Counted from the first letter of the stretch, positions 35,018 through 43,903 are shown. The stretch is DNA of 64,000 bases from Gammaproteobacteria bacterium (GCA_024234995.1 JACKNF010000003.1:248001-312000); one strand, 5' to 3'. Numbers and translations: made by a program. The notes: generated by a model from the letters alone, not told the origin.

Positions 35018-37045
35018 TCAATCAAAAAACCGTTCCGTACCCAGGAACGGCAACACCCGCTGAATAATCGGATCAGCGGCAAAGTAGCGCTGAATCACCC
35101 CATTTCGCAGATGATTCGCCACTGCGATTAGGATCATACTCTGATCCAGAGCCAGGTAGTTGTAAGCCACTTGGCCAGTTTCCGGATCAACCGCATCGTA
35201 GAACCCGAAATCACCATAAACCGGATAGCGCTCTGCCAATTGGCGGAGATTAGCGGTTGCCGCCGCCGGATCGGCCAGCAAAGCCAGTGCTGCCGCATGG
35301 GGCGTTACTACACCCGCCTGGTAACCGCGCACTCCCAAAATTCTTGCCCCAAACTCACTGTAACCGCCAGCGGGCTTGGAACTGGGCGACAAACCCCACA
35401 CAGGATAGCCCAGATATTCCAAGGCGAAGCGGCGGTGAATTTCAGTATGAGCCACCGCGTTCCCGCCCAAGCTAGCGGGAGCATAACGCTGCTCATCCAG
35501 CACCAGGAGCGGCATCAATGCCTCAAACAGACTGCCACCCCAAGATGGAACATATTTCATTTTCTTCCAGGTGAAATAACCACCGGGAAATGTATAACCG
35601 TTGACGGTACGCTCAACCCGGCGCTTAGGCGACTGCGACTGCCAGTCGAAATAACGCGGAAAGGTGCGAGCCATACGGTACCAATGCTCTTCTGGAACAT
35701 CTCCTTTGCCGATGGCGATCAGACTACCCAGACGTGCTTCACTATACAACAGCCCATAGTTGTATTCAGCACGATGCGGCAAATGAACATAGTAGCCATG
35801 CATCATCAATTGATCGGCCGGGTCATAAAACACCTGGTAATTTTCCCGTTCGATGAGCCGCGTACAACGCCCGGCCAATTCAGGAACACTGTTGCGCACT
35901 ACCATCAATCCAGCAGTCAGCCAGGCCGAATCCACGAATGACACAAAATGACTGGTACGCTCCAAAGTCGTAGTATCGTAGTAATTAAAGAAAAATCCCT
36001 GCCAGGTTTCCAGCCGTTCCAGACTGGCCAGTGTCCGGCTCAACCGGTCCCGCGCTTCAGACGCATTAATGAACCCTAATTCCCGCGCCGCGATGATATC
36101 GATCAGAAACAAGCCGATGTTGGTGACGTTTGTATAGTCACCTATCCAAGCGTGTTCCGGAGCTGCCGAGCCATGAAAACGCACCGTATCCAGCGGCAAG
36201 CCATGTTCACGGTCGCTGAGCGCCGCCAGCCCGCGCCAGGTATCGCGCGCCAACCGGTCGAGAAACGCTTGGTCATCTTTGGGTAATTCCGCTGAAGCGG
36301 CAGTCAATCGCTCCGGCCAGCCCGCCAATCGAGCCCGAATATACGGCTGGACTGCATCCTTGCCGCCAAGAGCGGTTTCCCAAGCAGTTTTTTCCGGCGG
36401 AATAACTCGATCATAGATACTGGGGCCGGTCTGGCCGGTCTTAACCAGCGCAATGTCATCTAGCCAGTAGGCACCCTCAGTGACAGGCGAGCGGCGCGGC
36501 TGCAATACCAGCGCAAACTGGCGCAAATGCATCCATTCATCAATGCCGTTCATCCAATGCAGCGGCACTCGAAAGCGTTGCCAGCTGCTCGTGATACCAT
36601 CAATCACGGTACTGCCTTGGCGTAATAACCCGGATGGGCCCCCGGGCAAGGGTTGCTTAAACTCCAGTTTCAGCGTCTTAGCGAAACCTGCATGGTCATC
36701 ACCACGAATCCATAGTTCCAGATGATCGTAAGCGGATGCATCGAGATCGGATAGGCTCAGTTGCCAGCCGATAGCCTCGTTCGCGCCAGAATTGAAGCGG
36801 TACTGAAGATACAATGCCCGATGACTCTCTCCGCGCTGAACGGGTTTCAACCGGTCGCTGATCCGGCCAGCAGGAAAATCCGGGTTAATGGTCCAACTCC
36901 CCATACTGATCCCCGGCGTTGGGCTGGTGGCATGTTCAAAGTCATGCAAGACTAAGGGAGCAATGGCAAAAGCCGACTCACCGGGCCAGAACAGAGCACT
37001 GAGCAAGATAAGCCGTTGCAAAAAGGAAGTGGACATAGGCGGCAA
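35018..37045 (-). CDS. Secreted glycoamylase-like/DUF3131-type protein with N-terminal carbohydrate-binding-like domain
   Basis: The 675-residue protein has a signal peptide (cut near SAFAIAPL). A jelly-roll domain (about 30-215) with DYDHLELWIRGDD-like text and AYWLDDIALVK resembles CIA30/galactose-binding modules. A helical toroid domain (about 245-660) carries DTWRGLAAL, IGDYTNVTNIGLFL, SFVDSAWLTAGL, YSEARLGSLIAIG and the C-terminal YNYLALDQSMIL. This matches the glycoamylase-like (COG5368/DUF3131) superfamily, which includes beta-1,2-glucan hydrolases. The substrate is not predictable. It lies immediately upstream of a sugar ABC ATPase, suggesting periplasmic glucan processing linked to uptake (inference). 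Confidence 0.75.
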   Translation of the reverse strand: MPPMSTSFLQRLILLSALFWPGESAFAIAPLVLHDFEHATSPTPGISMGSWTINPDFPAGRISDRLKPVQRGESHRALYLQYRFNSGANEAIGWQLSLSDLDASAYDHLELWIRGDDHAGFAKTLKLEFKQPLPGGPSGLLRQGSTVIDGITSSWQRFRVPLHWMNGIDEWMHLRQFALVLQPRRSPVTEGAYWLDDIALVKTGQTGPSIYDRVIPPEKTAWETALGGKDAVQPYIRARLAGWPERLTAASAELPKDDQAFLDRLARDTWRGLAALSDREHGLPLDTVRFHGSAAPEHAWIGDYTNVTNIGLFLIDIIAARELGFINASEARDRLSRTLASLERLETWQGFFFNYYDTTTLERTSHFVSFVDSAWLTAGLMVVRNSVPELAGRCTRLIERENYQVFYDPADQLMMHGYYVHLPHRAEYNYGLLYSEARLGSLIAIGKGDVPEEHWYRMARTFPRYFDWQSQSPKRRVERTVNGYTFPGGYFTWKKMKYVPSWGGSLFEALMPLLVLDEQRYAPASLGGNAVAHTEIHRRFALEYLGYPVWGLSPSSKPAGGYSEFGARILGVRGYQAGVVTPHAAALALLADPAAATANLRQLAERYPVYGDFGFYDAVDPETGQVAYNYLALDQSMILIAVANHLRNGVIQRYFAADPIIQRVLPFLGTERFFD

Positions 37046-37372
37046 TGACCAAATTTTATGGAACAGACTCTTGCCATTGTAGATCAGGCCGACGCCAAGA
37101 AATCTTTACTCGTGCAGACAGCATTGCTCATCAAAATTTCACGGCATCGGGTTAGGCGAGCGAATTGCGGGTCATTCATTCTCAGTATGACTTTTTGCAC
37201 CCGGCCACACACCTCTCGGCTCAAGGGTACGATTCGCCGATCCAAGGACATCGCCTATTTTGGCGTGCGCGCACTGTGGAGTTGAACATCGGCGGAGAAT
37301 GTTTCACGCTATCTGCTGCAACAGTGCCCGCATTTCAACAGAGCCGGTTTCACGAGAAGGCAGGAAACAACG
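37046..37372. other. 327-bp divergent intergenic region
   Basis: No convincing gene is seen. Two short plus-strand frames (from 37058 and 37165) have no recognisable product or ribosome-binding site. It must hold promoters for the glycoamylase-like gene (minus) and the zinc-ribbon gene (plus); no clear sigma-70 pair stands out. Confidence 0.5.
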
Positions 37373-37579
37373 ATGGTCAGCAGTTACCTGATTTGTGACG
37401 TTTGCGGCGGATTCGGACCACCAGCTAGCTTTCTGAATGAGGATGGCTTACGTCTCTGTTATCGGTGCTGGTATCAGGAACGGTATGGCAGTGACTCACT
37501 CGCGGCCGGCACTGAATCGGATGCGGCAAAGCCAGGGAAACCGGTTTCCAACTCGATAGAGAAATTGAAAACCGGTTAA
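37373..37579 (+). CDS. Small zinc-ribbon-like protein
   Basis: A 68-residue protein with two CxxC pairs, CDVC at residues 8-11 and CYRC near 29-32, spaced as in a treble-clef or zinc ribbon. The polar tail is Ala/Ser/Lys-rich. AGGAAA lies 5-10 nt before the ATG. It sits alone between a secreted glycan enzyme and an EAL/HDOD gene. The family is unknown; it could bind nucleic acid or protein. Confidence 0.6.
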   Translation: MVSSYLICDVCGGFGPPASFLNEDGLRLCYRCWYQERYGSDSLAAGTESDAAKPGKPVSNSIEKLKTG

Positions 37580-37590
37580 GTTTACCCGGC

Positions 37591-38817
37591 TCAATCCCGT
37601 AGCAGTTCATAGCTCGCGCGGTAGGCGTCGGCCAAGGCATCCATATAAGCTTCATTGACCTGCTCGGTATCGAGCCCTGAATCCTTTAGCGTCGCCCAGT
37701 CACACTGCTCATAAGCCAGGGTGCAGGCCAGAATCCGGCCCAGCCCACCCTCATGATTCAGCAGCGCTACGTTAATCTCCTCCTCCAGAGGCAATGCTGC
37801 TAACACTTCCGGCATCGGTGCTTGCGCTACTAGATCGAGCACCGATAGCAGGCCCACCATAAAATTGCTGTCGCGCTGTTTGAGACCCAGTTGTTCACCC
37901 AGCAACTCGCACATCTTGGCACGCACCAAGGCAATGGTCATTAGGTCGCTGCGAGCCATTTCAGCGCCCGACATCGAGACCAATGTTGCCCAAGAACGCA
38001 CCGTGCGCAATCCCAATAGCGCCACCGCCCGTTGAATCGATTCAACCCGCTGCGGCAGACTGAAGTAGGCAGAGTTAATATAGCGAAGCAGCTTGTAGCT
38101 AAGGGCGACATCTTGAGCGATCAGGGATGCGATCTCTTGAAGATCGATATCCGGCTGATTCAAAGCGCTAACCAGCCGTAGCACCATTAACTGGTTGGTC
38201 TGAATACCTTGGAATTTAAGCAGGCGTGGCTGGGAAAAGTGGCGTCCTTGAAAAAAATCGAATCCCACCTTTTGACTCATTTCAAGCTGATGCTGATCTG
38301 CAATCCCGCTGGCGATCACCGCCAAACCGCGTTGATGGAAAGAGGTAAGCAACCGGCGCGCTTCCGGCTCGGGGGTGGCCGATACATTCAGGCGCACATA
38401 CTCAACAGCCTCCAATAGCGCCTGATAGGCATCGTTATCCGCATATTCGTCCAATAGAAAATGATAACCCTCCTGGCGCAAGGCCTTGAGCGCTTCAATC
38501 AATGGTTCGTCGATGACGATATCGGCTACTACCTCGAACACCAGGCGCGGCGATGCCGCCATGAGTTGTCTCAACGACCCTTGAACCAGCAAATCGCGGG
38601 CAACGTTCAAAAAGACTTTACTTTCCCCAACCAATCGCTCCAGTCCCATCTCAGTCAGTGTATCGAACAGGATCTGGGTATGTTCCATTTCGATACCGAG
38701 CAAAGGGGCATCTTTCGACGCCTCACCCGCCTCCGCCGGATAATAAGACAACTGATAACCTTCTACGCGAAGGGCAGGATCGTAGATCGGCTGGCGGCCC
38801 AGGTAGATTTCCTTCAT
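37591..38817 (-). CDS. Degenerate EAL plus HDOD domain signalling protein
   Basis: The 408 residues start LGRQPIYDPALRVEGYQL, the diagnostic opening of the YuxH/CdgJ-type EAL-HDOD family. The EAL part (about 1-195) lacks the EAL, DDFG and KID catalytic residues and ends VGFDFFQGRHF, so it should not hydrolyse c-di-GMP. The HDOD part (about 200-390) has QDVALSYKLLRYINSAYF and RVESIQRAVALLGL. Relatives control motility or biofilm through protein contacts. It is one of three EAL-fold proteins in the window. Confidence 0.88.
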   Translation of the reverse strand: MKEIYLGRQPIYDPALRVEGYQLSYYPAEAGEASKDAPLLGIEMEHTQILFDTLTEMGLERLVGESKVFLNVARDLLVQGSLRQLMAASPRLVFEVVADIVIDEPLIEALKALRQEGYHFLLDEYADNDAYQALLEAVEYVRLNVSATPEPEARRLLTSFHQRGLAVIASGIADQHQLEMSQKVGFDFFQGRHFSQPRLLKFQGIQTNQLMVLRLVSALNQPDIDLQEIASLIAQDVALSYKLLRYINSAYFSLPQRVESIQRAVALLGLRTVRSWATLVSMSGAEMARSDLMTIALVRAKMCELLGEQLGLKQRDSNFMVGLLSVLDLVAQAPMPEVLAALPLEEEINVALLNHEGGLGRILACTLAYEQCDWATLKDSGLDTEQVNEAYMDALADAYRASYELLRD

Positions 38818-38896
38818 CGATACCCCCGGTTTAGGCTGAAGACAAGTTGATAGGATTCTAATAATACCAGCATGCTGGTTTTTCGATGGAAATGTA

Positions 38897-39883
38897 TCAG
38901 GGGCGAATTGAAGAGGACCGGCTCTCCAGCTCGCTCATCACCTTAGAAGGTGTTTCCACCGGCGATGACGGGAAAACCACAGCAGGCTCAGTCAGTGGCG
39001 GCGCCGCCTTGCCCAAACTCAGCTGCGACAACAGCATGCCGGCGAACATCAGGCCACAGCCCGCCATTCCACGCCCGGACAATACCTCATCGAGCAGCAG
39101 CCAGCCGCTCAATGCCGCAAATACGGTTTCCAGGCTGAGGATAATGGCGGCATGAGCCGGAGGCGCATCGCGCTGGGCAACAACCTGCAAAGTATAGGCG
39201 ACTCCAACTGACAACAGTCCACCATAGAGAATCGGTAATGCTGCATCCTGTAATCCTTGCAGATAGATCGATTCGGTCGCGGCTGCAACACCCAGGCTGA
39301 GCACTGCGCAGACCATGCATTGCAAACAGGCCAGCAGCACCGGTTCGACACGCCGGCCAGACAGCCAGCCGATCACCAGCACATGGCCTGCCCAAAAGAA
39401 CGCGCCGATCAGCACCAGCCCATCTCCCTGAGACAGGATCATCTCATCGGCCATAGTCAGCAGGTACAACCCCGCTACCGCCAGACCTGCTCCGCTCCAG
39501 GTTTTCCACGGAGTGCGATGCCCTCCTAACAGCCCAAGCAATGGCACGATCACTACATACAAGCCCGTGATGAATCCAGCTTTGCCCGCCGTGGTATGGA
39601 CAATGCCGATCTGTTGCAGCGAAGCGCCGGCAAACAGAATCAGTCCGGCCAGTAGACCATCGGCTAATATCTGACGCCCGCTGCCCGGCGGGATAAGCCG
39701 GCTGGAACGGCGGCGCATTAGCAGCAGCGGCAGCAGGGACAACGCACCCAGCAGGAAGCGGACACCGTTATAGGTAAAAGGACCGATATGATCCATACCC
39801 GCCCGCTGGGCAACGAAAGCCGAACCCCAGATCAGGGCAGTCAGCAGTAATAGCAATTCGGCTCTCAACGCCTTGGAAGTCAC
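38897..39883 (-). CDS. DMT superfamily (EamA) exporter
   Basis: The 328 residues hold ten predicted transmembrane helices in two EamA repeats (about 8-145 and 155-290). The opening is LLLLTALIWGSAFVAQRAG and the second repeat ends LETVFAALSGWLLLDEVLSGRG, followed by a polar cytoplasmic tail. Members export amino acids or other metabolites; the substrate is unknown. It is divergent from the Suf regulator, with only 24 bp to the nearest upstream open frame. Confidence 0.88.
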   Translation of the reverse strand: MTSKALRAELLLLLTALIWGSAFVAQRAGMDHIGPFTYNGVRFLLGALSLLPLLLMRRRSSRLIPPGSGRQILADGLLAGLILFAGASLQQIGIVHTTAGKAGFITGLYVVIVPLLGLLGGHRTPWKTWSGAGLAVAGLYLLTMADEMILSQGDGLVLIGAFFWAGHVLVIGWLSGRRVEPVLLACLQCMVCAVLSLGVAAATESIYLQGLQDAALPILYGGLLSVGVAYTLQVVAQRDAPPAHAAIILSLETVFAALSGWLLLDEVLSGRGMAGCGLMFAGMLLSQLSLGKAAPPLTEPAVVFPSSPVETPSKVMSELESRSSSIRP

Positions 39884-39950
39884 AGCATGTTCACCTTCAG
39901 AATCATATGATCAAAATGTTCGTTATCGCGGGGTATGCTAGAATCGTTAC

Positions 39951-39979
39951 TTGGCAAATCCGTCATTTGGAACTATTCT
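39951..39979 (+). promoter_or_regulatory. Sigma-70-like promoter of the suf regulator
   Basis: TTGGCA (39951-39956) and TATTCT (39974-39979) are separated by exactly 17 bp. They match five of six and four of six consensus positions. A start near 39986 would give a roughly 47-nt leader before the regulator ATG at 40033. Confidence 0.6.
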
Positions 39980-39990
39980 ACTCGAAAATA

Positions 39991-40005
39991 GTACTAATCC
40001 AGTAC
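39991..40005. promoter_or_regulatory. Candidate Rrf2-family operator
   Basis: GTACT-N5-AGTAC is a perfect inverted repeat immediately after the predicted transcription start. The half-site and spacing resemble the IscR type 1 site (GACT-N5/6-AGTC). Binding here by the downstream regulator would block its own transcription. Confidence 0.5.
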
Positions 40006-40032
40006 CGATTAGACGAGCCACGCGGAGCCGCC

Positions 40033-40509
40033 ATGATTCGCATCACCCGAGAAGCCGATTACGGCATTTTGCTGATGACCGCTCTAGCCCAGGCCGAAGG
40101 TCAACCGCGCAGCGCCGCCGCTCTAGCCCGGCAACGCCGGTTACCATTACCGATGGTCAGTAAGATTCTGAAATCTCTGACCCGAGCCGGTTTGCTGAAC
40201 TCGCAACGCGGCGCGCAAGGCGGTTATATCCTGGCACTGCCAGCCGTGGAGATCTCCGCAGCCAGCATCATTGGCGCGCTGGAAGGCCCGATTGCCATTA
40301 CCGCTTGCAGCGATGAGACGCATGACAGTTGCGCCCGGCAAGAAGATTGCGAAGTCAGCGGTCATTGGCCACGGATTAATCTGGCCATTCACACTGCACT
40401 ACAAAGCATTAGCCTAAAGGAACTGAGTCAGCCTCTTCCGTTGCATCCAATGCGTTTTCACTCCATGAACCGGGTGGCAACTGCCCGTGTTGTTGATCGT
40501 CCCGTCTAA
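40033..40509 (+). CDS. Rrf2-family Fe-S regulator of the suf operon
   Basis: The 158-residue winged-helix repressor opens MIRITREADYGILLMTALAQ and has the Rrf2 recognition helix region SKILKSLTRAGLLNSQRGAQGG. Three cysteines, Cys92, Cys100 and Cys106, occupy the cluster-ligand positions of IscR-like proteins. It resembles the SUF-associated regulator type found before sufB in gammaproteobacteria. The ATG at 40033 fits the family; the frame to 39907 runs through the promoter. sufB starts 35 bp downstream. Confidence 0.88.
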   Translation: MIRITREADYGILLMTALAQAEGQPRSAAALARQRRLPLPMVSKILKSLTRAGLLNSQRGAQGGYILALPAVEISAASIIGALEGPIAITACSDETHDSCARQEDCEVSGHWPRINLAIHTALQSISLKELSQPLPLHPMRFHSMNRVATARVVDRPV

Positions 40510-40544
40510 AACCCCTGCTCGAATCCGTGAGAGGACCTTGATCC

Positions 40545-41993
40545 ATGACCGATAGCACCCCCACCCTCGAACATCTCGCTACCAGCGATTACAAGTACGG
40601 CTTTGTCACTGACATCGAGCAGGATACCGTACCACCGGGGCTGGACGAGGATGTGATCCGGCTCATTTCGGCCAAGAAAGAGGAGCCAGACTGGTTGCTG
40701 GAATGGCGGCTGCAAGCTTTCCGTCACTGGTTAACCCAAACGCAACCGGAGTGGGCGCGGGTGCATTATCCGCCAATTGATTATCAGGCGATTTCCTACT
40801 ACGCCGCGCCCAAGCAGAAAAGCGACGGCCCCAAAAGTCTGGACGAAGTCGATCCGGAGTTGCTTCGCACTTATGAAAAGCTCGGCATTCCATTGGCTGA
40901 ACAAGCCATCTTGGCTGGCGTGGCCGTGGATGCGGTGTTCGACTCGGTGTCGGTGGCGACCAGCTACAAAGGCAAGTTAGCGGAGTATGGCATCATTTTT
41001 TGCTCGTTCTCCGAAGCAGTGCGCGAGCATCCCGGCCTGGTGCGCAAGTACCTGGGTACAGTGGTACCTTACCGCGACAATTACTACGCGACATTGAACT
41101 CAGCAGTGTTTTCTGACGGCTCCTTTGTTTACATCCCGCCGGGGGTGCGCTGCCCCATGGAGCTATCGACCTACTTCCGCATCAACGCCAGCAACACCGG
41201 GCAATTTGAGCGGACTCTGATTATTGCCGATGAAGGCGCGTCCGTATCATATCTCGAAGGATGCACCGCGCCTCAGCGTGATGAAAATCAACTTCATGCA
41301 GCGGTGGTGGAACTGGTGGCGCTGGACAACGCCACGATCAAATATTCCACGGTGCAAAACTGGTATCCCGGCGATGCAGAAGGTAAGGGCGGCATTTACA
41401 ACTTTGTGACTAAGCGCGGGTTGTGCAAGGGCCGGGATTCCAAGATTTCCTGGACTCAGGTGGAGACCGGATCGGCGATTACCTGGAAATATCCCAGTTG
41501 TGTGCTCCGTGGTGAAAATTCAGTGGGTGAATTCTACTCGGTGGCCCTAACCCGCGATTATCAGCAGGCCGATACCGGCACCAAAATGATCCACATCGGC
41601 AAGAACACCCGCAGCACCATCGTATCCAAAGGTATTTCTGCTGGCCACGGCCAGAATGCTTATCGAGGACTCGTGAAAATCTTGCCGACCGCCGAGAATG
41701 CCCGTAATCATTCGCAGTGCGATTCGCTGCTGATGGGCGATCAGTGCGGCGCACATACCTTCCCTTATATCGATGTGCAAAATCCCAATGCGCAGGTCGC
41801 GCATGAGGCCAGTACCTCGAAAATTAGCGAGGACCAGATTTTTTACTGCAAACAGCGCGGTATCAGTGCTGAGGACGCAGTGAGCCTGATCGTTAACGGC
41901 TTCTGTAAGGAAGTATTCAAGGAACTACCGATGGAGTTCGCCGTTGAAGCGCAGAAGCTGATCGAGTTGAAGTTAGAAGGAAGTGTCGGCTAA
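40545..41993 (+). CDS. sufB: Fe-S cluster scaffold subunit SufB
   Basis: SufB works with SufC and SufD in a complex that assembles Fe-S clusters under oxidative stress or iron limitation. The 482 residues include YKYGFVTDIEQD, the right-handed beta-helix with CPMELSTYFRIN, the essential region SYLEGCTAP (Cys near 240) and the C-terminal FCKEVFKELPMEF. AGAGGA precedes the ATG. Unusually, no sufC, sufD or sufS follows; the next 140 bp look like the tail of another gene. Confidence 0.95.
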   Translation: MTDSTPTLEHLATSDYKYGFVTDIEQDTVPPGLDEDVIRLISAKKEEPDWLLEWRLQAFRHWLTQTQPEWARVHYPPIDYQAISYYAAPKQKSDGPKSLDEVDPELLRTYEKLGIPLAEQAILAGVAVDAVFDSVSVATSYKGKLAEYGIIFCSFSEAVREHPGLVRKYLGTVVPYRDNYYATLNSAVFSDGSFVYIPPGVRCPMELSTYFRINASNTGQFERTLIIADEGASVSYLEGCTAPQRDENQLHAAVVELVALDNATIKYSTVQNWYPGDAEGKGGIYNFVTKRGLCKGRDSKISWTQVETGSAITWKYPSCVLRGENSVGEFYSVALTRDYQQADTGTKMIHIGKNTRSTIVSKGISAGHGQNAYRGLVKILPTAENARNHSQCDSLLMGDQCGAHTFPYIDVQNPNAQVAHEASTSKISEDQIFYCKQRGISAEDAVSLIVNGFCKEVFKELPMEFAVEAQKLIELKLEGSVG

Positions 41994-42134
41994 CCTTCGA
42001 GCGGCCCTGGCCATCTGGACGATCCGCTACCGCTGGAAGTGCTGGCACAGGAGATCATAGCACACCTGGCAGCAGCGCTGGCTTCCTTCCGGGATGCCGC
42101 TGCCAGTCCAGCCAAACCCTCCAGCCAGCATTGA
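41994..42134 (+). pseudogene. Gene remnant directly after sufB
   Basis: The frame that continues from the base after the sufB stop stays open for 46 codons to TGA at 42132-42134. It has no start codon and encodes an amphipathic helix (LDDPLPLEVLAQEIIAHLAA, then ALASFRDAAAS). Similar acidic, Leu/Ala-rich ends with ALxxFR close some type I-like DNA methyltransferase subunits; that resemblance is from memory. It may mark the join where the rest of the suf operon was lost. Confidence 0.35.
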
Positions 42135-42203
42135 CGAGGCGTTGATCGCTTGCCCTAACCGTCCCGCAGGAGCAACGATCCAGCATCGAACGCATGCGGT
42201 GCT

Positions 42204-42494
42204 CTAGCCAATCATTGCATATCGGCGAATATCCGGTTCCACTGCGAGCAAGGACGGCGCCTGCGCCAGCACTGCTTGGAGATGCGGCGTGGTGAAATGC
42301 GCATCCAGCGCCGCCTCATCCGCCCATTCCTCGATGAAGGTGAAATCAGCCGGATCTGCCGCGTTCTGCAACAATTCATAGCGCAAGCAACCCGATTCGT
42401 GCCGGGTTGGTTCCAACAGGCTCAGTAACAGGGTATGCAATGCCGCCACGGTTTCCGGGCGGGCAGTCAAGCGGGCTACGACATGAACACTCAT
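42204..42494 (-). CDS. Antibiotic biosynthesis monooxygenase (ABM) domain protein
   Basis: A 96-residue dimeric alpha/beta ferredoxin-like protein of the YgiN type. It starts MSVHVVARLTARPETVAAL, then has PTRHESGCLRYELLQN, FTFIEEWADEAALDAHFTTPH and a closing RRYAMIG. Members oxidise quinols or detoxify reactive carbonyl compounds, often without cofactor. The ATG at 42494 has GGGGGA upstream; the frame to 42554 adds an unrelated leader. Confidence 0.88.
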   Translation of the reverse strand: MSVHVVARLTARPETVAALHTLLLSLLEPTRHESGCLRYELLQNAADPADFTFIEEWADEAALDAHFTTPHLQAVLAQAPSLLAVEPDIRRYAMIG

Positions 42495-42647
42495 TGAGAA
42501 TCCCCCAGGGTGCGTCAAGGCTAAAAGCGTAGCACCAACCCTGTACCAACACACTCACTACTGACCGGCTATACTTAGAAGATGGAAGCCTCAGTCTGCA
42601 CCGGCGGTGCTTCCTACTCTTAAAACCCGATCAAGGAGTACAGAACC

Positions 42648-43022
42648 ATGACCCTCAAACCGATCATCATTGCGGCGGGCACGAGCCTGACTCTGTTATT
42701 GTTCAGTAACGCTTGGGCGGCGGATGTGAAAGAGATGGCGGCAGATGCCGCAAAAGACTCAATGGGAAAGATGGCCCAGGAGCAAGCAGCGGATGCGGTC
42801 AAGGACAAAGCCGGGGCCATGATGCCTGCGACTGATGCCGCGTCAGCAATGAAGGTAGCGCCATCCGGCGCGACTGAGGCAGTAGAAGGTGCCGCGGGAG
42901 CCGCAGCGCTCCAAAAAGCTGCAGGAGGCGCAACGGGTGATGTCACTGGCATGGCTAAGGACCAAGCGATGGAGATGGGCAAGGATCAAGCCACCGAAGC
43001 CGCTAAAAAGATGGTTAAATAG
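42648..43022 (+). CDS. Secreted Ala/Lys-rich helical protein of unknown function
   Basis: The 124 residues have a clear signal peptide (cut near NAWAADVK). The mature, low-complexity helical part is dominated by Ala, Met, Lys, Asp and Gly, with repeats such as AADAAKDSMGK, EQAADAVKDKAG and AKDQAMEMGKDQATEAAKK. The 11-residue-like periodicity recalls LEA-type or CsbD-type stress proteins, but no family is certain. AAGGAG lies upstream of the ATG. It is followed by a stem-loop at 43032. Confidence 0.65.
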   Translation: MTLKPIIIAAGTSLTLLLFSNAWAADVKEMAADAAKDSMGKMAQEQAADAVKDKAGAMMPATDAASAMKVAPSGATEAVEGAAGAAALQKAAGGATGDVTGMAKDQAMEMGKDQATEAAKKMVK

Positions 43023-43031
43023 CTAAGAACT

Positions 43032-43056
43032 CCGGACGTAGATGTTCTGCGTCCGG
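43032..43056 (+). terminator. Stem-loop after the Ala-rich secreted protein
   Basis: CCGGACG (43032-43038) and CGTCCGG (43050-43056) form a perfect 7-bp stem with an 11-base loop, 9 bp after the stop codon. No T-run follows, so it may protect the mRNA end or act with Rho. Confidence 0.4.
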
Positions 43057-43142
43057 CCAGCAACCACTGATCAAATCCATGACCGGGCACAATCAGATTG
43101 GCTTAAGAAAAAACACCAGCAACGCGCAACTTACTGATTTGA

Positions 43143-43439
43143 CTGAGAAGATCTTACCCCTATCTATTCGCTCCATCTGCAATTTCACGCAAAATCACAA
43201 TAGAGACTCCAGGATTCACCGCATTTTCGGGATCTATATGCGCCTACTGCGGCACGCTAAAGGACCGGCGCTCAATGCAAATTGATCATGTCATCCTCAT
43301 GCGGATCTACTGCCGTTTCAAACCCCTGAAAGATAAATTGGCTGACCGGCCCCATGCGCAGCAGCCAGCAGACATGGGCGTATGGCTGCCAGAAACCGTT
43401 CGGCCTGCGGCGCATCGCCAAGCGCACAGGCAGCGTTAG
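43143..43439 (+). pseudogene. Possible HNH endonuclease remnant
   Basis: A frame open from after a TGA to the TAG at 43437 has no start codon. It contains GSICAYCGTLKDRRSMQIDHV, i.e. a CxxC followed by the His of an HNH nuclease at the usual distance, and then loses similarity. The intact HNH gene beside it has the same layout (CFYC then ELDHIRP), which suggests a decayed neighbour or an older duplicate. Evidence is limited to this motif. Confidence 0.35.
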
Positions 43440-43903
43440 AAAAACTGTATGAGGCCATGAGTGAGGTGCATAATGCGATTGCCGATCGCCTTGGGACCAG
43501 CAGGCCCGATATTGACATCTCACGAACCATGCTTGAACCGCTGCAAGCCCCCGCACCTGTGGCAACTATCCCGAAAAATCTGCGCGTGTGTTTCTATTGT
43601 TTTGGCTTCTTCCAGAAACAGGCTTTTGAGCTGGATCATATCAGGCCGGTCAACCGGCCCATCCATAGCTCATGCGACAATACACCGGAAGATATTAATA
43701 GATATAACGATCCAACCAATCTGATCGCGGTTTGCAGTAGTTGCAATAGCTCGAAGAGCAACAGCACTATCCGCGCCGCATGGATGAATGGCCGCATGCA
43801 GGCTCGTGAAGCGGGAGGGCTGCCGGGATTGGAAACGCTCTTGACGGCTCCTAGCGACCGGCAGGCTGCGGAAGCCCATCGCAACTGGATCATGGGTGCC
43901 TGA
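43382..43903 (+). CDS. HNH endonuclease
   Basis: The 173-residue protein carries a zinc-finger-type HNH motif. CFYC is followed by FELDHIRPVNRP, a DNPTNLIAVCSSCN-like helix with N and H/N metal positions, and CSSCNSSKSN giving the second Cys pair. An N-terminal helical region (about 15-45) precedes it. Such stand-alone HNH proteins are nicking or restriction-like nucleases or parts of mobile elements. The start could also be the ATG at 43457. It is flanked by a remnant upstream and large inverted repeats downstream, consistent with an acquired patch. Confidence 0.75.
   Translation: MAARNRSACGASPSAQAALEKLYEAMSEVHNAIADRLGTSRPDIDISRTMLEPLQAPAPVATIPKNLRVCFYCFGFFQKQAFELDHIRPVNRPIHSSCDNTPEDINRYNDPTNLIAVCSSCNSSKSNSTIRAAWMNGRMQAREAGGLPGLETLLTAPSDRQAAEAHRNWIMGA

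Noticed and set aside
37058..37398. Two overlapping short plus-strand frames in the intergenic region
   Set aside because: No ribosome-binding site and no motif; the second runs into the zinc-ribbon gene in another frame.
39907..40032. 42-codon extension of the Suf regulator
   Set aside because: It would cover the predicted promoter and operator, and Rrf2 proteins begin at the MIRITREADYG segment.
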